From the NCBI RefSeq assembly GCF_030733685.1, contig NZ_JASHIM010000018.1, positions 1 to 64,000 of the forward strand: 64,000 bases of DNA, written 5' to 3'. Each line of letters begins with the position of its first letter. Within the stretch, counting starts at the first letter, position 1. A model generated the notes under the pieces. The model was not told the DNA's origin, ran no database searches, and worked only from the letters and a program-made list of their open reading frames with translations. The stretch is from Roseovarius sp. MMSF_3281. Its GTDB lineage: Bacteria; Pseudomonadota; Alphaproteobacteria; Rhodobacterales; Rhodobacteraceae. This document shows positions 17,637-26,142 of the stretch, in pieces. A program made the translations under genes and the position numbers.

Positions 17637-18065
17637 ATGACAGAAGTCAAATCGGGCGACACTGTCCGCATTCACTATACCGGAACGCTGGCCGACGGCC
17701 AGACCTTCGACAGCTCCGAAGGCCGCGATCCGCTGGAGTTCACCGTTGGCTCGGGCCAGATCATCCCCGGCCTCGAAGCGGCCATCCCCGGCATGAACGT
17801 GGGCGACAAGAAAACCGTCGAAGTCCCCGCCGACGAGGCCTATGGCCAACCCGACCCCAACGCCCAGCAGGCCGTGCCGCGCGCCGAAATCCCCGACGAC
17901 ATCCCGCTCGATCTGGGCACCCAATTGCAGGTGCAAACCCCGCAAGGCCAGGTGATGCCGGTCACCGTGGTCGACGTGACCGAGGAACAGGTGACACTTG
18001 ACGCCAACCACCCGCTGGCGGGCAAGGACCTGACCTTCAACATCGAACTGGTCGAAATCGCCTGA
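17637..18065 (+). CDS. FKBP-type peptidyl-prolyl isomerase, SlyD-like
   Basis: A 142-residue cis-trans prolyl isomerase and chaperone. The FKBP core is seen in VRIHYTGTLADGQTFDSS and ending in LTFNIELVEI, interrupted by the insert-in-flap domain (about residues 70-125) that marks the SlyD group. It lacks the long His/Cys-rich metal-binding tail of E. coli SlyD. The start at ATG 17637 (MTEVKSGD) begins the domain; a 15-residue extension upstream has no family support. A strong terminator follows at 18091. Confidence 0.92.
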   Translation: MTEVKSGDTVRIHYTGTLADGQTFDSSEGRDPLEFTVGSGQIIPGLEAAIPGMNVGDKKTVEVPADEAYGQPDPNAQQAVPRAEIPDDIPLDLGTQLQVQTPQGQVMPVTVVDVTEEQVTLDANHPLAGKDLTFNIELVEIA

Positions 18066-18090
18066 ACCGCGACCGACAGATGGCTTCAAG

Positions 18091-18123
18091 GCGCGCGCAG
18101 GCCCCCCTGCGCGCGCTTTTCTT
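18091..18123 (+). terminator. Rho-independent terminator after the FKBP gene
   Basis: A perfect 10-bp GC stem (18091-18100 with 18107-18116), a 6-base loop and then TTTTCTTT. It lies 25 bases after the FKBP stop codon. Confidence 0.9.
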
Positions 18124-18176
18124 TGGCGCATCCCGCCTTGGCCGGGGCATGCGCGGATCGGTCTTGTGGAATTAAA

Positions 18177-18406
18177 GCGTTTCGCGAAAAACCTGAATCA
18201 CAGATGTTCGCGAAACGCAGTGCTCCGCTCAATCGTTGCACGCGTTCCGCCTTTCGCCGATGTCTCGGGTTAAAGGCGGAACGCTTTAAGCGGCCAAACG
18301 GGCCTCTTGTCCAAGCCCGTTCGAACGGGCTTGCAGAACGCGGTTTGAAAACCGCGCATCAAAGCGCCTTGCAAGGCGCTTGCAGAAAGCCGTTTCGAAA
18401 CGGCTT
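18177..18406. repeat. Cluster of six palindromes between convergent genes
   Basis: Six consecutive dyads fill the space between the convergent FKBP and quinone oxidoreductase genes. They are: an 11-bp stem (18177-18187/18208-18218); a 13-bp stem (18242-18254/18272-18284); the palindrome AAGCCCGTTCGAACGGGCTT (18313-18332); an 8-bp stem (18339-18346/18349-18356); AAGCGCCTTGCAAGGCGCTT (18362-18381); and AAGCCGTTTCGAAACGGCTT (18387-18406). The third recurs exactly at 44490-44509. This resembles REP/BIME-type intergenic repeats. Confidence 0.85.
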
Positions 18407-18416
18407 GCCCCGATGA

Positions 18417-19400
18417 TCAAACCTCCAGCAAAACCGCCCCCGTGCGGCCCGGTGCCATCACCGCCTCCTGCGCCTTGGCGCAATCCCCAAGCGTGAAACG
18501 CGCGCCGATTTCGGGGGCCAGTGCGCCCGAGGCCAAGGCCTCGTGCAGCCGCGCGATCATCGCCTGCCTTTGCGCCGGTGGCAGGATATAGATCAGGGTG
18601 ATGTCGATCTTCAGCGCTTTGAACAGGTAGGGGCCGAAGGGCAGGGTGGGGGCCATCTCCTTGCCCGACCCGTAAGCGGCGATCGTGCCAAGGGGCGCCA
18701 TGACCTCGGCCAGCAAATCCACGTTAGCCCCGAATTCCACTTCCACTGCGCGGGCCACGCCCTCGGGCGCCGCACCGGTGACCTGCGCGGCCAGCTCGGG
18801 GTCGGCATAATCAAAGACATGATCGGCCCCGGCATCGCGCACCCGATCCATCGCCTTGGGCGAACAGGTCGCGATCACCCGCGCGCCGCCGGCCTTGGCC
18901 AATTGCACCGCGTTATGGCCCACGGCCCCCGCACCGCCCGCGACAAGCAGGGTTTGCCCGGCCACATCGCCGCCGCCGAATACCACCTGCGCCGCCGTCA
19001 GCCCCGGAATCCCCAAGGTCGCCCCGACCTCAAGCGGCACGCCGCCGGGCAGGGCCACCGCCTGCTCGGCGGGCAGGGCGATGTACTCTGCCGCGGTGCC
19101 AAAGGCGCGCTGCCACTGGCCGTTCCAGATCCAGACCCGCTCGCCAATACGGCCCGCATCCACATCCGCGCCCACGGCCTCGATCACCCCGGCCCCGTCG
19201 GAATGCGGCACGACCTGCGGAAAGGCGGGCTTGGTCACCCCGGGCCGCGCCCCGGCGCGCGCCTTGGCATCCGACGGGTTCACGCCCGAATAGGCCAGCC
19301 GTACCAACACCTCGCCCGCGCCGGGGGCGGGGGCCTCTATCTCGCCAAGCGCCAAAACCTCGCTGGCGGGGCCGAAGCTGTCATAAGTGATTGCACGCAT
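18417..19400 (-). CDS. NADPH:quinone oxidoreductase (zeta-crystallin family)
   Basis: A 327-residue MDR-family reductase without zinc ligands. It has GVNPSDAKARAG, the substrate-side PHSDGAGVI, and the NADPH-binding LLVAGGAGAVGHNAVQLAK. Such enzymes reduce quinones or other alpha,beta-unsaturated carbonyls in the cytoplasm. The gene stands alone on the minus strand and ends 10 bases from the palindrome cluster. The true substrate is unknown. Confidence 0.9.
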   Translation of the reverse strand: MRAITYDSFGPASEVLALGEIEAPAPGAGEVLVRLAYSGVNPSDAKARAGARPGVTKPAFPQVVPHSDGAGVIEAVGADVDAGRIGERVWIWNGQWQRAFGTAAEYIALPAEQAVALPGGVPLEVGATLGIPGLTAAQVVFGGGDVAGQTLLVAGGAGAVGHNAVQLAKAGGARVIATCSPKAMDRVRDAGADHVFDYADPELAAQVTGAAPEGVARAVEVEFGANVDLLAEVMAPLGTIAAYGSGKEMAPTLPFGPYLFKALKIDITLIYILPPAQRQAMIARLHEALASGALAPEIGARFTLGDCAKAQEAVMAPGRTGAVLLEV

Positions 19401-19620
19401 GTTGAAGGGCCTTCTTCCGATGTCACATCAAGCACCGGTTTAGCGAAGAGTGACCGGACTTTCCACCAAGGCTTGCGCGCTGCCTGATGTTGCGCGACGC
19501 CCGGCACCGACACACCGTTCTGCTGGTATTGCCTGCCGTCTTCGCCGTGCACCCCGGCCTGCATGCGCGTCACCGCCCAGACGCATCTCCCGGGCTGCTC
19601 TCGTCGCAAGAACGCCGCTG

Positions 19621-19641
19621 GGCCCGGGAAATGTCCGGGCC
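19621..19641 (-). terminator. Possible terminator hairpin downstream of irr
   Basis: A 7-bp dyad GGCCCGG/CCGGGCC (19621-19627 with 19635-19641) lies about 50 bases after the irr stop on the minus strand. It lacks a clear T-run, so the role is tentative. Confidence 0.35.
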
Positions 19642-19691
19642 TCCCGAAACGCGTCGCGCGTAATGTAAAGGTTGCGGCCCGAAGGCCTGTC

Positions 19692-20111
19692 TTACTCGGT
19701 GCGCCGCAGACGGATCACCACGTCGACACTTGCAATCTCGGCCCCGTCGGGCGCCTTGGGCAATTGCGAGATCTGCAGTTCTTCCGAGGGCGCATCGGTC
19801 AGCCGATCCTCGCCTTCCCAGAAGAAATGCGGGTGGTCATGGGTGTTGGTGTCGAAATAGCTTTTCGACCCATCGACGGTGACTTCCTGAATCAGCCCCG
19901 CATCGCAAAACGCCTTCAGCGTGTTGTAAACCGTGGCCAGCGACACGCTTTCGCCCATGTCCTGTACATCCGAAAACAGGCTTTCGGCGGTCACATGGCG
20001 ATGTTGCCCATCGCCCACCAAAAGCGTGGCCAGCGCCACGCGCTGCCGCGTCGGCCGCAGGCCCGCGCCCGCCAACCAATCGGTGCTTCGTTTCACAGCC
20101 TCTGTCGTCAT
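19692..20111 (-). CDS. irr: Iron response regulator Irr (Fur superfamily)
   Basis: A 139-residue Fur-fold repressor/activator that controls iron and haem genes in alphaproteobacteria and is degraded or inactivated by haem. The N-terminal winged helix contains [14 protein letters not shown]. His37 and His39 (GQHRHV) and the run HDHPHFF (His91, 93, 95) match Irr, which has this histidine-rich motif in place of some Fur zinc ligands. AAGGAAG precedes ATG 20111. It is divergent from fabA, a neighbour arrangement common in Rhodobacterales. Confidence 0.92.
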   Translation of the reverse strand: MTTEAVKRSTDWLAGAGLRPTRQRVALATLLVGDGQHRHVTAESLFSDVQDMGESVSLATVYNTLKAFCDAGLIQEVTVDGSKSYFDTNTHDHPHFFWEGEDRLTDAPSEELQISQLPKAPDGAEIASVDVVIRLRRTE

Positions 20112-20286
20112 CGCGCAAGTCTTCCTTTATCCTCCTGCATATATAAAAGCCGATACAGGTGAATTTCAAACAATTTCCCCCTCTGCGCGTCGCGGTCGCA
20201 GGGGCCAACAGGCTTGCAAGGGCCAATTCCACGGTGATACAGGAGGCCGCAACAGTTCACCCGGACCAAGGAAAGGGCCGCCACGC

Positions 20287-20796
20287 ATGGCCGATTACCC
20301 GAGCAGCTTCAACCGCGACGACCTTCTCAAATGCGCCAAGGGCGAGCTTTTCGGCCCCGGCAACGCGCAATTGCCAGAGCCGCCGATGCTGATGATGGAC
20401 CGGATCACCGATATTTCCGGCGATGGCGGCCAACACGGCAAGGGCCACGTTGTTGCCGAATTCGACATCACCCCGGACCAGTGGTTTTTCGAATGCCACT
20501 TCCCCGGCAACCCGATCATGCCGGGCTGCCTCGGTCTCGATGGCCTGTGGCAACTGACCGGCTTCAACCTCGGCTGGCGCGGCTGGCAGGGGCGGGGCTA
20601 TGCGCTGGGCGTGGGCGAGGTGAAGCTCACCGGCATGGTGCGCCCCGATCGCAAGATGCTCACCTATTACGTCGATTTCACCAAGGCGGTGCAAACCCGC
20701 CGCCTGACCATGGGCGTGGCCGATGGCATCGTCGAAGCCGATGGCGAGGTGATCTATCAGGTCAAGGATATGAAAGTGGCGCTCAGCGAAAGCTGA
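20287..20796 (+). CDS. fabA: 3-hydroxyacyl-ACP dehydratase/isomerase FabA
   Basis: A 169-residue hot-dog-fold enzyme that dehydrates 3-hydroxydecanoyl-ACP and isomerises trans-2- to cis-3-decenoyl-ACP, the branch point for unsaturated fatty acids. The catalytic His is in [19 protein letters not shown], and the acid residue lies in the second conserved stretch. The start ATG 20287 gives the usual N-terminus [14 protein letters not shown], preceded by AAGGAAAGGG. It is the first gene of the fabA-(zinc ribbon)-fabB-fabI cluster, matching the anaerobic-type unsaturated fatty acid pathway. Confidence 0.97.
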   Translation: MADYPSSFNRDDLLKCAKGELFGPGNAQLPEPPMLMMDRITDISGDGGQHGKGHVVAEFDITPDQWFFECHFPGNPIMPGCLGLDGLWQLTGFNLGWRGWQGRGYALGVGEVKLTGMVRPDRKMLTYYVDFTKAVQTRRLTMGVADGIVEADGEVIYQVKDMKVALSES

Positions 20797-20808
20797 GGCG
20801 ATACGCCC

Positions 20809-21138
20809 ATGGACCTGCCCCCGTGCCCCGAATGCGCCTCCGGCTACACCTATGAAATGGACGCCCTTCTGGTCTGCCCGGAATGCGGCCACGAATGGTC
20901 CGCCTCCGCAGACGCACAAGATGTCATCCGCGACAGCGTCGGCAACCCGCTGGCCGATGGCGATACCGTCACCGTGATCAAGGATCTCAAGCTTGGCGGC
21001 ACCTCCTCCTCGGTCAAGGTGGGCACCAAGGTCAAGAACATCCGGCTGGTCGATGGCGACCACGATATCGACTGCAAGATTCCCGGCGTCGGCCAGATCG
21101 GCCTGAAGTCGCAGTTCGTCAAGAAGGTCGCGAAGTAG
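20809..21138 (+). CDS. PhnA/YjdM-family zinc-ribbon protein
   Basis: A 109-residue protein with an N-terminal zinc ribbon (Cys6, Cys9, Cys23, Cys26) and a C-terminal SH3-like part with the family motif [15 protein letters not shown]. In databases the family is called PhnA or YjdM; despite the name its link to phosphonate use is weak. It sits 12 bases after fabA and is followed by a terminator, so it is probably cotranscribed with fabA. Its cellular role is not known. Confidence 0.88.
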   Translation: MDLPPCPECASGYTYEMDALLVCPECGHEWSASADAQDVIRDSVGNPLADGDTVTVIKDLKLGGTSSSVKVGTKVKNIRLVDGDHDIDCKIPGVGQIGLKSQFVKKVAK

Positions 21139-21157
21139 CGGGCGGCCCCCGCTTTTT
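21138..21157 (+). terminator. Terminator after the PhnA-like gene
   Basis: A 5-bp stem GCGGG/CCCGC (21138-21142 with 21148-21152) with a 5-base loop and a TTTTT run, starting at the last base of the stop codon. It is short but well placed. Confidence 0.6.
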
Positions 21158-21200
21158 CCTGGCCCAAGTACCCCGGGGGTTTGGGGGCAGCGCCCCCAAG
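21153..21200 (+). repeat. Dispersed GC-rich 3' element, copy 2
   Basis: T/C tract, AAGTACCCC block, GGGGGTTT and then a perfect 8-bp hairpin TTGGGGGC/GCCCCCAA (21181-21188 with 21192-21199). It is the most diverged of the three copies and lies downstream of the PhnA-like gene, ahead of fabB. Confidence 0.6.
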
Positions 21201-21326
21201 GCCTGCGTGGCCTGAACGCAACCCAACCCCTTGTGGCATCGCCACGCCGCATGGCAATGGTCCTTCGTGCTTGCACCATCGGGCAGCCCTGTCATACACA
21301 GTTGCCAACAAACCGAAGGAGGCCAC

Positions 21327-22556
21327 ATGCGCCGCGTCGTCGTTACAGGGCTGGGGGTTGTCTCCAGCATCGGCAACAATGCCGAAGAGGTTCTCGCCTC
21401 GCTCAAGGCCGGGAAATCCGGGATCACCGCCAACGAGGCCATGGCCGAGCATGGCTTTCGCAGCCAGATTGCCGGTGACGTGAAACTCGACGTTACCGAA
21501 CACGTGGACAAACGCACCCTGCGATTCATGGGGCCGGGGGCGGCCTATGCCCATATCGCCATGGGGCAGGCCATCGCCGATGCCGGGCTTGAGGAAAAGG
21601 ATATCGTCAACCCGCGCACCGGGCTTGTCGCGGGCTCGGGTGGGCCCTCGACCTCGGCCATGCTGGTCGCGCATCAAACCGTACTGGAAAAAGGCTCGCC
21701 CAAGCGGATCGGGCCCTTTGCCGTGCCCAAATGCATGTCGTCCACCGTGTCGGCCAACCTGTCGACGGCCTACCAGATCAAGGGCATCAACTATTCCATC
21801 ACCTCGGCCTGTTCGACCTCGCTGCATTGCATCGGCAATGCCGCCGAACAGATCATGATGGGCAAACAGGACGTGATGTTCGCCGGCGGCGGGGAAGAGC
21901 TTGACTGGACCCTCTCGTGCCTTTTCGACGCGATGGGCGCGATGTCGTCGAAATACAACGACACGCCGGAAAAAGCCTCGCGTGCCTTCGATGCCGACCG
22001 CGACGGATTCGTCATCGGCGGCGGCGGCGGCATGCTGGTGCTGGAAGACCTGGACCACGCCAAGGCGCGCGGCGCCAAGATCTATGCCGAGGTCACGGGC
22101 TATGGCGCCACCTCGGACGGTCACGACATGGTCGCCCCCTCGGGCGAGGGGGGCGAACGCGCCATGCGCATCGCACTGTCCACGCTGCCCGAGGATCGCA
22201 AGGTGGGCTATATCAACGCCCATGGCACCTCCACCCCGGTGGGCGACGTGGGCGAGGTCGAGGCCGTGCGCCGCGTCTTTGGCGAGGGCACGACACCGCC
22301 GATCAGCTCCACCAAGTCCATGACCGGCCACAGCCAGGGGGCCACCGGTGCGCAGGAGGCGGTTTACTGCCTGCTGTCGCTGGAACATGATTTCATCATC
22401 CCCTCGATCAACGTGGAAACCCTTGATCCCGCGCTTTCGCCTGCCGAAGTCGCGACGGCCCGCGTCGACAATGCCGGGCTTGATAGCGTCATGACCAACA
22501 GCTTCGGCTTTGGTGGCACCAACGGATCGATGATCCTCAGCAAATATCACGGATGA
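21327..22556 (+). CDS. fabB: 3-oxoacyl-ACP synthase I FabB
   Basis: A 409-residue condensing enzyme that elongates acyl-ACPs, including cis-3-decenoyl-ACP made by FabA. The nucleophile is Cys162 in SACSTSLHC; the two catalytic histidines lie in [11 protein letters not shown] and [15 protein letters not shown] 21327 has a strong AAGGAGG site; an upstream extension in the same frame is not family-like. fabI follows after 7 bases, so the two are cotranscribed. Confidence 0.96.
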   Translation: MRRVVVTGLGVVSSIGNNAEEVLASLKAGKSGITANEAMAEHGFRSQIAGDVKLDVTEHVDKRTLRFMGPGAAYAHIAMGQAIADAGLEEKDIVNPRTGLVAGSGGPSTSAMLVAHQTVLEKGSPKRIGPFAVPKCMSSTVSANLSTAYQIKGINYSITSACSTSLHCIGNAAEQIMMGKQDVMFAGGGEELDWTLSCLFDAMGAMSSKYNDTPEKASRAFDADRDGFVIGGGGGMLVLEDLDHAKARGAKIYAEVTGYGATSDGHDMVAPSGEGGERAMRIALSTLPEDRKVGYINAHGTSTPVGDVGEVEAVRRVFGEGTTPPISSTKSMTGHSQGATGAQEAVYCLLSLEHDFIIPSINVETLDPALSPAEVATARVDNAGLDSVMTNSFGFGGTNGSMILSKYHG

Positions 22557-22563
22557 TTTTCAC

Positions 22564-23355
22564 ATGAGCAATTCCATGCAGGGAAAACGCGGCCTCATCA
22601 TGGGCGTGGCCAACGACCGCTCCATCGCCTGGGGCATCGCCAAGGCCATGGCCGGGGCCGGGGCCGAGCTGGCCTTCACCTACCAGGGCGAAGCCTTCGG
22701 CAAGCGGGTCGAACCGCTTGCCGCCTCGGTGGGCAGCGATTTCCTTGTCGATGTGGATGTCACCGATGACGCCTCTCTGGATGCCGCCTTCGAAAAGCTG
22801 GCCACGTATTGGCCGACGATTGATTTCGTGGTGCACGCCATCGCCTATTCGGACAAGTCCGAACTGACCGGCCGCTTCATGAATACCAGCCGCCAGAATT
22901 TCAAACACAGCCTTGAAATTTCGGCCTATTCCTTCATCGACGTGGCGCGCCGCGCCTATCCGCTGATGAAGGACAACGGCGGCACACTTCTGACACTGAC
23001 CTACCAAGGCTCCAACAAGGTTGTGCCCAACTACAATGTCATGGGCGTGGCAAAGGCGGCGCTGGAATCCTCCACCCGCTATCTGGCCAATGACATGGGG
23101 CCTGATGGCATCCGCGTGAACGCCATCTCGCCCGGCCCGATGAAAACCCTGGCCGGGGCGGCCATCGGCGGGGCGCGCAAAACCTACAAGCATACCGATA
23201 TGAATGCGCCGCTGCGGGCCAATGCCACGCTCGAGGCGGTGGGCGGCACCGCTGTCTGGCTGGCCTCGGATGCGGGCGCCTGCACCAGCGGCGAGATCAT
23301 CCACGTCGACGGCGGGTATCACGTGCTGGGCATGCCGCAGGCGGAAAATCTCTGA
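22564..23355 (+). CDS. fabI: Enoyl-ACP reductase FabI (NADH)
   Basis: A 263-residue SDR-type reductase doing the last step of each fatty acid elongation cycle. It has the FabI cofactor motif GVANDRSIAWGIAKA, the catalytic Tyr/Lys pattern in TLTYQG and PNYNVMGVAKAAL, and the substrate loop SPGPMKTLAGAAI. This is the classical triclosan-sensitive type rather than FabV or FabK. It ends the fab cluster. Confidence 0.96.
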   Translation: MSNSMQGKRGLIMGVANDRSIAWGIAKAMAGAGAELAFTYQGEAFGKRVEPLAASVGSDFLVDVDVTDDASLDAAFEKLATYWPTIDFVVHAIAYSDKSELTGRFMNTSRQNFKHSLEISAYSFIDVARRAYPLMKDNGGTLLTLTYQGSNKVVPNYNVMGVAKAALESSTRYLANDMGPDGIRVNAISPGPMKTLAGAAIGGARKTYKHTDMNAPLRANATLEAVGGTAVWLASDAGACTSGEIIHVDGGYHVLGMPQAENL

Positions 23356-23434
23356 CCACAAATTACCTCGGGTTTGCCCTATTTGGTCCCAAGCGTGCCC
23401 CATTTTCGCCATGTGATGTGGTCAAAATCATGGC

Positions 23435-23716
23435 ATGAGACAAAGAGCATCAACTCAAACCCTGCTGAAATCCGAGAAGGCCCGCCTTCGTCAGGACGCG
23501 TATGAGCGCCGCGCGCGCAGCGCGAAGCGTTGGGGGCGGCGCTGCATGTATCTTTGCCTTCTGGGCGGTTTCGTCGCCGTATGGCAGGATCCGGGCTATG
23601 GCCCCAAGATCAAGGGCGCGCTTGCCGATGCGGCGCATTCCGCCGATGTCTACCTTGGCGGCGATGGCAACGCGCGTCAAATCGTGCTGGCCGCCCTGAC
23701 GGATGTGCCGGGCTAA
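23435..23716 (+). CDS. Small membrane protein, unknown
   Basis: A 93-residue protein with a very basic N-terminus (many Arg and Lys up to residue 36), one hydrophobic helix (CMYLCLLGGFVAVW, about residues 37-50) and a soluble C-terminus. I do not recognise a family. The start is ATG 23435; no strong ribosome site is evident. It stands 79 bases after fabI on the same strand and could be a separate unit. Base composition is like its neighbours, which supports a real gene. Confidence 0.6.
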   Translation: MRQRASTQTLLKSEKARLRQDAYERRARSAKRWGRRCMYLCLLGGFVAVWQDPGYGPKIKGALADAAHSADVYLGGDGNARQIVLAALTDVPG

Positions 23717-23864
23717 GACCCAACCCCAAACCCGCGATTGTCGGCCGACAGCCACATGGCGGCACGGCCCGCCGATACGCACGGCACAACACCGGGGCGT
23801 TGTCATAAAATCGTGACACATGGATCGGTTGATCGCGGCACCACCGATCCCCACCTCTTAATGT

Positions 23865-25166
23865 ATGACACATCAAAACCGCACCCACCCGAACGTGCCC
23901 GGCGTGGATCAGTCGGACCGGAACGTTCCCGCGAACCTGCGCCAATCCGGCCCGACCCCTGTGCAAATGCTGATCTCGACCCGGGTGCGCAAATCCCCCT
24001 TCTGGCACCTGTCGATCGAGGCCGGCGCATGGCGCGCCACGGTCTATAATCGCATGTATCACCCGCGCGGCTATGCCCGCCCCGAAGACGGCGGCGCGAT
24101 GGCCGAATACCGCGCGCTGGTCAACGGTGTGACCCTCTGGAACGTGGCCGTGGAACGCCAGATTTGCGTCAAGGGCCCCGACGCCGAGGATTTCGTCAAT
24201 ACCGTCATCACCCGCGACGCCACCAAGATCGAACCGATGCACGGCAAATACTGCATCCTGTGCAACGACAAGGGCGGCATCCTGAACGACCCCGTGCTTT
24301 TGCGTCTGGCCGAAGATGAGTTCTGGTTCTCGGTCTCGGACAGCGACCTGATGCTATGGCTGCAAGGGGTCAACACCCCCCGCCGCTGGGATGTCGATAT
24401 CACCGAACTCGACGTCGCCCCCCTGCAAATCCAAGGCCCCCTGTCCGAAGACCTGATGGCCGACCTCATCGGCGAGGAGGTGCGCAGCATTCCCTATTAC
24501 GGGATGATGGAGGCCAAGATCGAAGGCTGCCCCGTTGTCATCAGCCAAACAGGCTTCAGCGGTGAAAAGGGATACGAAGTGTATGTCCGCAACGCCTCGG
24601 AAACCGCCGAACCCGTATGGTACGGCATTCGCGGTATCGGCGCGCGCTATGGCCTGCGGGTCATTGCCCCGGGCCACCACCGCCGGATCGCGGCGGGTAT
24701 CCTGTCATGGGGGCAGGACATGGATGCCGAAACCTCGCCCTTTCAGGTCAACCTTGCCTATCAAGTGCCGCGCAAGAAAACCGCCGATTACATCGGCAAA
24801 CAGGCCCTCGAACAGCAGCGCGCCCAGATCGAGGCGGGGCAATACCCCTTCGCCCTCAAACTGGTGGGGCTGAAAATGGGCGGGTTGCCGATCACCGATT
24901 ACGCGCCCGATTTCTGGCTTGTGGCCGATGAAAAGGGCAGGCGCTGTGGCTATGTCACGTCGCCATGGTATTCGCCGGACCTAGAAGAAAACATCGCCTT
25001 GGCCTATGTGCCGTGGGATCATTCGGCTATCGGCACGCGCCTCAAGGTGGAACTTCCTGAAATGTATCAGGAAACCTCGGGCAAATCCGTCGATGCGGTG
25101 GTCAGCGATGTGCCCTTCGTCGCCTCGGAACACCCAAGCGCGCGGGAACGGCGCAAAGCCGGTTAG
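23865..25166 (+). CDS. GcvT-fold protein, related to aminomethyltransferase/DMSP demethylase
   Basis: A 433-residue protein of the folate-dependent GcvT superfamily. Recognisable parts are LWNVAVERQICVKGPDAEDF, the ILNDPVLLRL and FWFSVSDSDL stretches, and the core SQTGFSGEKGYEVYV, which continues to a C-terminal barrel with VGYVTS-like wording (CGYVTSPWYSPD). The pattern is close to DMSP demethylase DmdA and other methyl-transferring members, but the N-terminal part (MLISTRVRKSPFWHLSIEAG) differs from DmdA as I know it. The start is ATG 23865; the homologous core begins near residue 36. It shares 4 bases of its stop region with the convergent glycosyltransferase. Confidence 0.8.
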   Translation: MTHQNRTHPNVPGVDQSDRNVPANLRQSGPTPVQMLISTRVRKSPFWHLSIEAGAWRATVYNRMYHPRGYARPEDGGAMAEYRALVNGVTLWNVAVERQICVKGPDAEDFVNTVITRDATKIEPMHGKYCILCNDKGGILNDPVLLRLAEDEFWFSVSDSDLMLWLQGVNTPRRWDVDITELDVAPLQIQGPLSEDLMADLIGEEVRSIPYYGMMEAKIEGCPVVISQTGFSGEKGYEVYVRNASETAEPVWYGIRGIGARYGLRVIAPGHHRRIAAGILSWGQDMDAETSPFQVNLAYQVPRKKTADYIGKQALEQQRAQIEAGQYPFALKLVGLKMGGLPITDYAPDFWLVADEKGRRCGYVTSPWYSPDLEENIALAYVPWDHSAIGTRLKVELPEMYQETSGKSVDAVVSDVPFVASEHPSARERRKAG

Positions 25167-26032
25167 AACCACTGCCCCGGTTCCATCAGGCCCAGATCCA
25201 GCAACTGGCGCGAATGCCACTCGAACCGCGTGGAATTGTGCCACTTGAAGGTTTCGATATCGAAGGTGGAACCGGGGTTCGACTTCAACGCCTTGGCCGT
25301 CCGGAACGAGACGATCGCGGCAGTCAGGTTGTGATGCCAAGGGCAGGCATAGGTGTTGTATTCCTCGTCTGAAAACGTGTGGTCGTCGCGCAGGGTCAGT
25401 TCGGGCTTGGATTTGAACAATGCGATCCGGTCGATCTTGCGGCGCTTGGCGGGGATGTGCTCTTCATAGCGCCAGCGCAGGCCGCCGAAGAAATCCAACT
25501 GCCGTTCCTTGGGATAATTGTGATTGTCCGGATCGTTGCGGGCCAATGCATAGTAGCCCGATTTATCCAGATGCGCGTCTTCCAGCGACACCGCGTTGGG
25601 ATGCGCCTCTAGGTTCCCGGCATAAAGGTCCACCACGTAGCACAGCATCGCGTCGCGCCGCTCTTCGGTGTGGAAGGTCAGCAACTCTCCAACCGTGCGT
25701 GTTTCGCAGAAAGGGTAAAACAAGTATTCGGCGTTATAGCAGTAATACAGCCAAAGCCCCGGCGCGGCGGCGCTGACGCGATTGACCGCATCAAAGCAAT
25801 CGTCCCCCCGCACCACGTCAAAGTTGATCCGCTCCACCTTGTCGGCCACGTCGTCGGGCAACCCGAAAGCCTCGGGCATGAGGACCAGCAGCGTCTTGAA
25901 TCCACAATCCAGATGATGCCGCACGGTGCTGCCGATCTCCACGTCGTCCTCGACGAAAATCAAGGCCACCGGCCCCTTTGCAAGGGTCGTGTCGGCTGTT
26001 TTCAGAAAGGTATCAAGATTGTCGTGTCGCAT
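25163..26032 (-). CDS. Putative glycosyltransferase-like protein, conserved in Roseobacter-type genomes
   Basis: A 289-residue soluble protein. It has no signal peptide or membrane helix. Segments such as YYCYNAEYLFYPF, TFHTEERRDAMLCYVVDLYAG and CPWHHNLTAAIVSFRTAKAL are distinctive; I place it with glycosyltransferase family 2-like proteins with moderate trust. ATG 26032 (MRHDNLDTF) is chosen because GAGG precedes it; ATG 26080 and 26098 extend it by 16 or 22 residues. Its stop overlaps that of the GcvT-fold gene on the other strand (TTAG). The acceptor is unknown. Confidence 0.6.
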   Translation of the reverse strand: MRHDNLDTFLKTADTTLAKGPVALIFVEDDVEIGSTVRHHLDCGFKTLLVLMPEAFGLPDDVADKVERINFDVVRGDDCFDAVNRVSAAAPGLWLYYCYNAEYLFYPFCETRTVGELLTFHTEERRDAMLCYVVDLYAGNLEAHPNAVSLEDAHLDKSGYYALARNDPDNHNYPKERQLDFFGGLRWRYEEHIPAKRRKIDRIALFKSKPELTLRDDHTFSDEEYNTYACPWHHNLTAAIVSFRTAKALKSNPGSTFDIETFKWHNSTRFEWHSRQLLDLGLMEPGQWF

Positions 26033-26142
26033 CACCGGCCTCGGGTTTTTGGCGCTAACGTCGGCCAATTCGTGGTCCATTGCAAGGCACCCGTTCATTG
26101 GTGTAGGGAAGCGCCCTGAAACTCTGCAGGAGCATGCCCGTT

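Noticed and set aside
20850..22550. A 566-residue open frame on the minus strand opposite fabB and the PhnA-like gene
   Set aside because: It is a mirror of real GC-rich coding sequence, with Gly/Arg/His-rich composition and no family features. Similar long mirror frames opposite clpX (35987-37744), acs (45191-47002), lnt (31488-32981) and the PhoH-type gene (28776-30362) were dropped for the same reason.
23865..25166. Naming the GcvT-fold gene dmdA
   Set aside because: The N-terminal and mid-protein wording differs from DmdA as I know it; the family is broad and the substrate cannot be read from sequence alone.
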